From Angelakisella sp. (GTDB taxonomy: Bacteria > Bacillota > Clostridia > Oscillospirales > Ruminococcaceae), in assembly GCA_020024515.1 (NCBI GenBank), contig JAHHTR010000016.1, positions 1-30,941 of the forward strand: a stretch of DNA of 30,941 nucleotides, given 5' to 3'. The notes under the pieces are model-generated. The model searched no databases. It had not been told where the DNA came from and saw only the letters and a list, made by a program, of their open reading frames with translations. Both the position numbers and the translations under genes were made by a program. Position 1 is the stretch's first letter, and each line of letters begins with the position of its first letter. Shown piece by piece: positions 26,714-30,941 of this stretch.

Positions 26714-27574
26714 ATGAGTAATGTAAATGTAAAAAACTATGTTAAAAACTTGTTCTTAACAACTATCGGTTGTATTATGTATGCAATCGGAATACAGTGT
26801 TTTGCTGCACCGCACAATATTGCGCCGGGAGGTGTCAGCGGTATAGCTATTATGCTAAATTATCTTTTTAATATACCGATAGGTTTTTTTACTTTTATAG
26901 TTAATATCCCGCTTATTATAATTATACTTGTACGCAAGTATTTTAATAAAACTTTTATTGTTAATATGCTTATTGCATCAACTATTTTATCAATTATCAC
27001 AGACTTTATTTTGCTGATTGTACCTACATATAAAGGTGATCCTCTCCTTGCCGCAATTTTCAGCGGTGCAATAATGGGAATAGGACTTGCACTTGTGCAT
27101 TTAGGCGAAATGAACACAGGCGGTGTATCGCTAATGGGACTTATGATACATGAAGAACGTCCTGAATTTCACGTTGGTACATTGATAACCGTATTAAATA
27201 TGAGTATTGTAATTTTATCTACAATTATATATAAAAATATAGAAAGTATGTTATATGCAACTGTTACAGTATATATTTCAGGTGTATTTATGGATAAACT
27301 TTTGGATAACGCTTCACACAAAAGCCTTATGCTTGTTATATCCGAATGTACCGACAAGGTAAAAGATGTATTTGTAAAATATCATGCCGGCAGTACCATA
27401 CTAAAAGGTGAAGGTAACTACTCAGGAAGATTTCAAAGAGTTATACTTTGTGTTGTAAAAAAACAAACCTGTGAAGATATGCAAAAAGAAATTAAGCAAG
27501 TTGATCCACATGCACTTACAATAATTACCGAAGCAAGCAAAGTAGAAGGTAAAGGATTCAGACATATTATGTAA
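26714..27574 (+). CDS. YitT family membrane protein (DUF161/DUF2179)
   Basis: The 286-residue protein has five or six hydrophobic segments in its first 200 residues and a soluble C-terminal domain at about 205-283. This is the YitT layout of a membrane domain followed by DUF2179. Family-typical motifs are AAPHNIAPGGVSGIAIMLNY near residue 33, IPIGFFTFIVNIPL and GIGLALVHLGEMNTGGVSLMG. The biochemical function of the family is not established. AGAGGT precedes the ATG by about eight bases. A paralogue lies at 30033-30908, with a PucR-type regulator between them. Confidence 0.92.
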   Translation: MSNVNVKNYVKNLFLTTIGCIMYAIGIQCFAAPHNIAPGGVSGIAIMLNYLFNIPIGFFTFIVNIPLIIIILVRKYFNKTFIVNMLIASTILSIITDFILLIVPTYKGDPLLAAIFSGAIMGIGLALVHLGEMNTGGVSLMGLMIHEERPEFHVGTLITVLNMSIVILSTIIYKNIESMLYATVTVYISGVFMDKLLDNASHKSLMLVISECTDKVKDVFVKYHAGSTILKGEGNYSGRFQRVILCVVKKQTCEDMQKEIKQVDPHALTIITEASKVEGKGFRHIM

Positions 27575-27849
27575 TTACAAAATTACAAATTCCTTTGTAT
27601 ATTTTGTCACAAAAAAAATCAAGAAAAAAATCAAAAGCGCATATAAAATGTTCAATTTATGCACAAAATACTTTATATAATCAATCAAAAATTAGTGCAA
27701 AACATAACTTTATATGAAATAAAATTATCTGCAATGCAAAATATTGTTAATTTTTTTGCAATATTAAATAATATTATAGTCATTTTGAACAAATAATTAA
27801 TTGTTTATTATGGAAATATTATAAAACACAAAAAAATCGAAAAAATATG
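27575..27849. other. AT-rich spacer with repeated TGCAAAA-like motifs
   Basis: No gene is seen. A weak hairpin, ACAAA-TTCC-TTTGT near 27584-27598, may mark the end of the yitT transcript. From about 27650 to 27940 the motif TGCAAAA or TGCACAAAA recurs (near 27658, 27694, 27732 and 27858, inverted near 27760, and again at 27892). This is a pattern that could be protein-binding sites or just A/T-rich chance. Confidence 0.4.
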
Positions 27850-27878
27850 TTGCATTTGCACAAAAAAAAAGTTAAAAT
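27850..27878 (+). promoter_or_regulatory. Candidate promoter of the PucR/CdaR-type regulator gene
   Basis: TTGCAT (27850-27855) and TAAAAT (27873-27878) are separated by 17 bases. The leader to the start codon would be about 125 bases. One copy of the TGCACAAAA motif overlaps the -35 end of the spacer. Confidence 0.5.
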
Positions 27879-28011
27879 AGATACATAGATTTTGCAAAAT
27901 AATTTAATCGCATAATATTCTCGCAAATTAGTAGTGTGATAATTTGTGAAAGAACATATAACATATAATTATTAAAAACAAATATTTTTTTTAAAAAGAA
28001 GGAGTATCTAT

Positions 28012-29097
28012 ATGTCAAACAGATTATTTCAAGGACTCGTCTACCAAATGAAAGATACAATAGACAGAGTAATAGGGGTAGTTGACGAAAGTGGTACAAT
28101 AATAGCTTGTAGCGACCTTAACAAAATCGGTGAAACAAATGATTTTTTGGCACTTGATTTAAACGAAAACAGTGATTTGTTTATCAAGGACGGTACTACC
28201 TATAAACCTTTTGGCTCAAAAATGAAATCAGAGTATGCAGTTTTTGTATCAGGTACTGATGATATGGCAGCAAAACTATCAGGTATTTTGACTGTTTCAC
28301 TAAGTAATATTAAGCAGTACTATGATGAAAAATATGACCGTAGCAATTTTATCAAAAATGTTATATTGGATAATATTTTACCCGGTGATATTTATATCAA
28401 AGCTCGCGAATTGCATTTCAGTGCTGACGTCAGTAGGGTTGCTCTGCTTATAAGAATAGTTTCATCAAATGATATATCAGCCTTTGATGTTATACAAAAT
28501 CTATTTCCTGACAAACAAAAAGACTTTGTGTTTAATATAAGCGAAAATGATATTGTTCTTATTAAGGAAATAAAATCCGGAATAGAAAGCAAAGATCTTG
28601 AAAAACTTGCTCGTTCTATTGTTGATACTTTGGGCAGTGAATTCTATACAAAAGTTGTTGTTGGCATAGGCACTGTTGTTACAGGTGTCAAAGAGCTCGC
28701 ACGTTCATTCAGAGAGGCACAAGCAGCACTTGAAGTTGGCAAAGTATTTGATACAGAAAAGATTATTGTCAGTTATGATAATTTGGGTATAGCAAGAATT
28801 ATCTATCAACTACCTACAACTCTTTGCGAAATGTTTCTAAAAGAAGTATTTAAGAAAGGTTCAATAGAAAGTCTTGACCAAGAAACATTATTTACTATAC
28901 AAAATTTCTTTGAAAATAACCTTAACGTTTCCGAAACTTCAAGAAAATTATTTGTACACCGTAATACACTTGTATACAGACTTGAAAAAATAAAGAAATT
29001 AACAGGACTTGACCTAAGAGAATTTGACCATGCAATTATTTTCAAAGTTGCGCTTATGGTTAAAAAATATTTGACATCTAATCCTGTAAAATACTAA
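28012..29097 (+). CDS. PucR/CdaR-family transcriptional regulator
   Basis: The 361-residue soluble protein has three parts. The N-terminal sensor-like region at about 1-110 contains GVVDESGTIIACSDLNKIGE, which resembles the sugar-diacid recognition domain of CdaR. The middle at about 130-285 ends with VGIGTVVTGVKELARSFREAQAAL, typical of the GGDEF-like domain of this family. A C-terminal PucR-type helix-turn-helix at about 300-348 carries NVSETSRKLFVHRNTLVYRLEKI. Such proteins are usually activators that sense a small molecule; the ligand here is unknown. AAGGAG precedes the ATG. It lies alone between two yitT paralogues, and regulation of either is only a possibility. Confidence 0.88.
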   Translation: MSNRLFQGLVYQMKDTIDRVIGVVDESGTIIACSDLNKIGETNDFLALDLNENSDLFIKDGTTYKPFGSKMKSEYAVFVSGTDDMAAKLSGILTVSLSNIKQYYDEKYDRSNFIKNVILDNILPGDIYIKARELHFSADVSRVALLIRIVSSNDISAFDVIQNLFPDKQKDFVFNISENDIVLIKEIKSGIESKDLEKLARSIVDTLGSEFYTKVVVGIGTVVTGVKELARSFREAQAALEVGKVFDTEKIIVSYDNLGIARIIYQLPTTLCEMFLKEVFKKGSIESLDQETLFTIQNFFENNLNVSETSRKLFVHRNTLVYRLEKIKKLTGLDLREFDHAIIFKVALMVKKYLTSNPVKY

Positions 29098-29241
29098 TAA
29101 ATCAAATACAGTTTAATTCTTTTTGTATTCAATTATATTATTAAATGCTATGTTACTATAAATATTATAAAAGCAACCTTACCATTTTGAGTAATCCCCA
29201 TTATTTAAAAAATATTTCTAGAGGTTTACGTCTAACAATTG

Positions 29242-29274
29242 CACAGTTTTATATCCGCAAGCGTAAAAACTGTG
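29242..29274 (+). repeat. 9-bp hairpin before the decayed gene
   Basis: CACAGTTTT (29242-29250) and AAAACTGTG (29266-29274) are perfect complements around a 15-base loop. No T-run follows. It lies between the regulator gene and the recognisable part of the pseudogene; its role is unknown. Confidence 0.5.
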
Positions 29275-29845
29275 TTCTCATAAAGGTAATCCCGAAAACC
29301 ATGTTATCTTTCATTTGCCCCATATTACAATCACACAAAGTGACAGATCTGAATTTTGAGGAGTTACAAATTAAAAAGGCAGAGGTTCTAGAATTATGGG
29401 AGTTATTGTTCAAATACCGCTGAAACAGTGTTTGTCCCACATTAAAAGCAGACTGAATAATTCTGTCTCGTTTGGATTAGAAAGATTTAAAGGCGGATTT
29501 TGGAGAAATAATATATTCTACATAAGTTATAGCAGTGGTAAAGAATTTGGCAGAAGATATTATCCAATTTACAACAGTGCGCTTGGTTTTTAAAGCATAA
29601 AGATAATGAGACAATCATTTCCTATAAACTGTTTTATTGATTAACTAATCCAATTACATTTGTTATTTTCTTTTTGCTAAGCTATATTATCTTTTTAATT
29701 TCAGGTGTTCCAAATGCGGTGCTCTTTGGAGTTGTGACAACCATAGTAGTTGCATTATTTACTTTTTTTATGCACTATTCTTTCTTTCAGCGGTCAGGAA
29801 GGAGCCGAGAGCCTAAACAATCTATTTTCTTCTATTGACTTATAG
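29270..29845 (+). pseudogene. Decayed gene for a small membrane protein of unknown family
   Basis: Coding-like sequence continues through three frames. The first part ends at the stop 29421-29423 (…ELWELLFKYR). The second runs from about 29424 to 29593 and includes FGLERFKGGFWRNNIFYISY and SSGKEFGRRYYPIYNSALGF. A change of frame at the T5 run 29587-29591 gives LKHKDNETIISYKLFY, then an in-frame TGA at 29638-29640 and LTNPITFVIFFLLSYIIFLI. A second hydrophobic segment follows, and a further shift near 29785 gives GQEGAESLNNLFSSIDL, ending at TAG 29843-29845. The intact protein would have been roughly 190 residues with two adjacent membrane helices near its C-terminus. I do not recognise the family. 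The left boundary is uncertain. Confidence 0.65.
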
Positions 29846-29877
29846 ATTTATTAAGTACAGCAGTTCTATAAACAAGA

Positions 29878-29914
29878 AAAGGAATGTATTGAAATTCAAT
29901 ACACTCCTTTTTTG
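29878..29914 (+). terminator. Intrinsic terminator after the decayed gene
   Basis: AAAGGAATGTATTGAA (29878-29893) pairs with TTCAATACACTCCTTT (29895-29910), with one mismatch, and is followed by TTT and then G. It sits about 35 bases after the last stop of the pseudogene, which supports a formerly functional transcription unit. Confidence 0.82.
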
Positions 29915-29952
29915 TCTTCTCCGTTTTCTAAATTACTTTCTTATCTGGCGGA

Positions 29953-29981
29953 CTTTTTTGTTTTATTATCACAAGTATAAT
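29953..29981 (+). promoter_or_regulatory. Weak candidate promoter of the second yitT-family gene
   Basis: A perfect TATAAT stands at 29976-29981, about 50 bases before the start codon. The position 17 bases upstream reads CTTTTT, a poor -35 box. The location fits, but the evidence is weak. Confidence 0.35.
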
Positions 29982-30032
29982 ATTTACTTATAGTACATAC
30001 ATTATCATTATAGTGGCACGAGGTGACAAAAT

Positions 30033-30908
30033 ATGAAAATACAAGCAAAAACAAAAAAATTTATAATCGATATTGTTTATGATGTAATCGGAAGTATATT
30101 TTTTGCAATAGGTATATATACTTTTGCAAAGTCAGCGAACTTTGCCCCAGGCGGAATATCAGGTTTGGCACTTATAATTAATTATCTTATACCGCAAATT
30201 CCTATTGGTATAGCAACATTAATTTTAAATATTCCACTTATACTTATGAGTTATAGGCTATTGGGCAAAAAATTCTTAATCAAGTCCATTAAAACTATGA
30301 TTATTTCCACTTTCTTTTTGGATTTCGTCATACCACTGTTTCCTATGTATGCCGATGACAAAATGCTTGCATCTATCTTTTCCGGAATATTTTTAGGGAT
30401 AGGACTTGCGCTTATATATATGCGTGGTTCATCAACAGGTGGTGCTGACTTCTTATTAATATCATTAAAAAAACTGATACCTCATATGTCTATGGGTGAT
30501 ATTACATTAATAATAGATGGTATCATTATTATATTAGGTGGTATTGTTTTCAAAGATGTTAACTCACTGCTATTCGGTGCTGTCTCAACAATTATTCTTT
30601 CTTTGGTTATTGACAGACTGATGCTTGGCTCCAATACCGGAAAACTTGCAATTATAGTGACAAACAAAGGTGAGGAAATAACAAAAAATATAGATAAAGA
30701 AATCGGCAGAGGTGCAACTCATATTGATGCCACAGGCACTTATACAAAGAAGCACAAAGATATGTTATTTTGCACTTGTTCAAATAAAGAAATACACAAA
30801 ATTCGTGACATAATATACGAAAACGATAGCAGTGCCTTTGTAATGATAACAGATGCCTCAGAAGTATTTGGTGAAGGCTTTAAAACCATTGATGAAAAAT
30901 TATTTTAA
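30033..30908 (+). CDS. YitT family membrane protein (DUF161/DUF2179), second copy
   Basis: The 291-residue protein has the same layout as the copy at 26714-27574: a hydrophobic domain over about residues 10-195, then a soluble DUF2179 domain at about 203-285. Shared motifs include NFAPGGISGLALIINYL, IPIGIATLILNIPL and IFLGIGLALIYMRGSSTGGADF. The two are clearly paralogues but are diverged through most of their length, so this is not a recent duplication. GAGGTGAC precedes the ATG by about six bases. The function of the family is not established. Confidence 0.92.
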   Translation: MKIQAKTKKFIIDIVYDVIGSIFFAIGIYTFAKSANFAPGGISGLALIINYLIPQIPIGIATLILNIPLILMSYRLLGKKFLIKSIKTMIISTFFLDFVIPLFPMYADDKMLASIFSGIFLGIGLALIYMRGSSTGGADFLLISLKKLIPHMSMGDITLIIDGIIIILGGIVFKDVNSLLFGAVSTIILSLVIDRLMLGSNTGKLAIIVTNKGEEITKNIDKEIGRGATHIDATGTYTKKHKDMLFCTCSNKEIHKIRDIIYENDSSAFVMITDASEVFGEGFKTIDEKLF

Positions 30909-30916
30909 TTTAAAAT

Positions 30917-30941
30917 ATATTAATACTATATGTATTAATAT
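30917..30941 (+). terminator. Inverted repeat after the second yitT gene, at the window edge
   Basis: ATATTAATAC (30917-30926) and GTATTAATAT (30932-30941) are perfect 10-bp complements around a five-base loop, nine bases after the stop codon. It may be a terminator, but the sequence ends before any T-run can be seen. Confidence 0.5.

Noticed and set aside
27584..27610. Intrinsic terminator after the first yitT gene
   Set aside because: The stem is only about five A/T-rich pairs and is not followed by a clean T-run, so it is mentioned only as a weak possibility.
29145..29423. A stand-alone 92-residue gene
   Set aside because: Its last 45 or so residues read as the front part of a protein that continues in other frames downstream; there is no ribosome binding site at the ATG, and the first half has no coding character.
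1..30941. CRISPR arrays, insertion sequences, prophage genes, tRNA or rRNA genes
   Set aside because: No regularly spaced repeats, transposase or phage motifs, cloverleaf or rRNA-like sequence was seen when reading the intergenic regions; composition is even throughout.

Overview
The window is chromosomal, AT-rich DNA from a low-GC Firmicute, most likely a member of the Clostridia. The evidence is the gene content and order (an rsmH to ftsQ division/cell-wall cluster facing an rpoBC plus str operon), strong AGGAGG-type ribosome binding sites, TTGACA/TATAAT-type promoters, a MurE carrying the DNPR signature of meso-diaminopimelate addition, a penicillin-binding protein with PASTA domains, and YitT and PucR/CdaR family genes. 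I cannot name the species or family. I see no insertion sequence, phage gene, CRISPR array, tRNA or rRNA.

Layout. (1) 1-2042, plus strand: a MarR-type regulator and a MATE efflux pump in one transcription unit with a good promoter, a candidate operator and a terminator. (2) 2142-13409, plus strand: the dcw cluster rsmH, ftsL, a PASTA-containing class B PBP (FtsI/SpoVD type), murE, murF, mraY, ftsW, murG, ftsQ, closed by a terminator. It supplies lipid II synthesis (MurE, MurF, MraY, MurG) and the septal synthase core (FtsW, PBP, FtsL, FtsQ). mraZ, murD and murC are not in it. (3) 13669-26385, minus strand, converging on the dcw cluster: rpoB and rpoC with their own promoter and terminator, then rpsL, rpsG, fusA and tuf with a separate promoter and a terminator. 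(4) 26400-30941, plus strand: two YitT-family membrane proteins flanking a PucR/CdaR-type regulator and a decayed gene for a small membrane protein.

This is mostly housekeeping DNA, and I found no convincing new multi-gene system. The observations most worth checking concern expression signals. ftsW and ftsQ both appear to start at the rare codon ATT behind consensus ribosome binding sites, whereas their first internal ATGs have none. Every gap inside rpoB-rpoC and inside rpsL-rpsG-fusA-tuf holds a strong hairpin without a U-tract. The rpoB leader can form a hairpin whose loop is complementary to a segment just upstream of the rpoB ribosome binding site. The region between the PucR-type regulator and the second yitT holds a gene broken by about three frameshifts and one stop.
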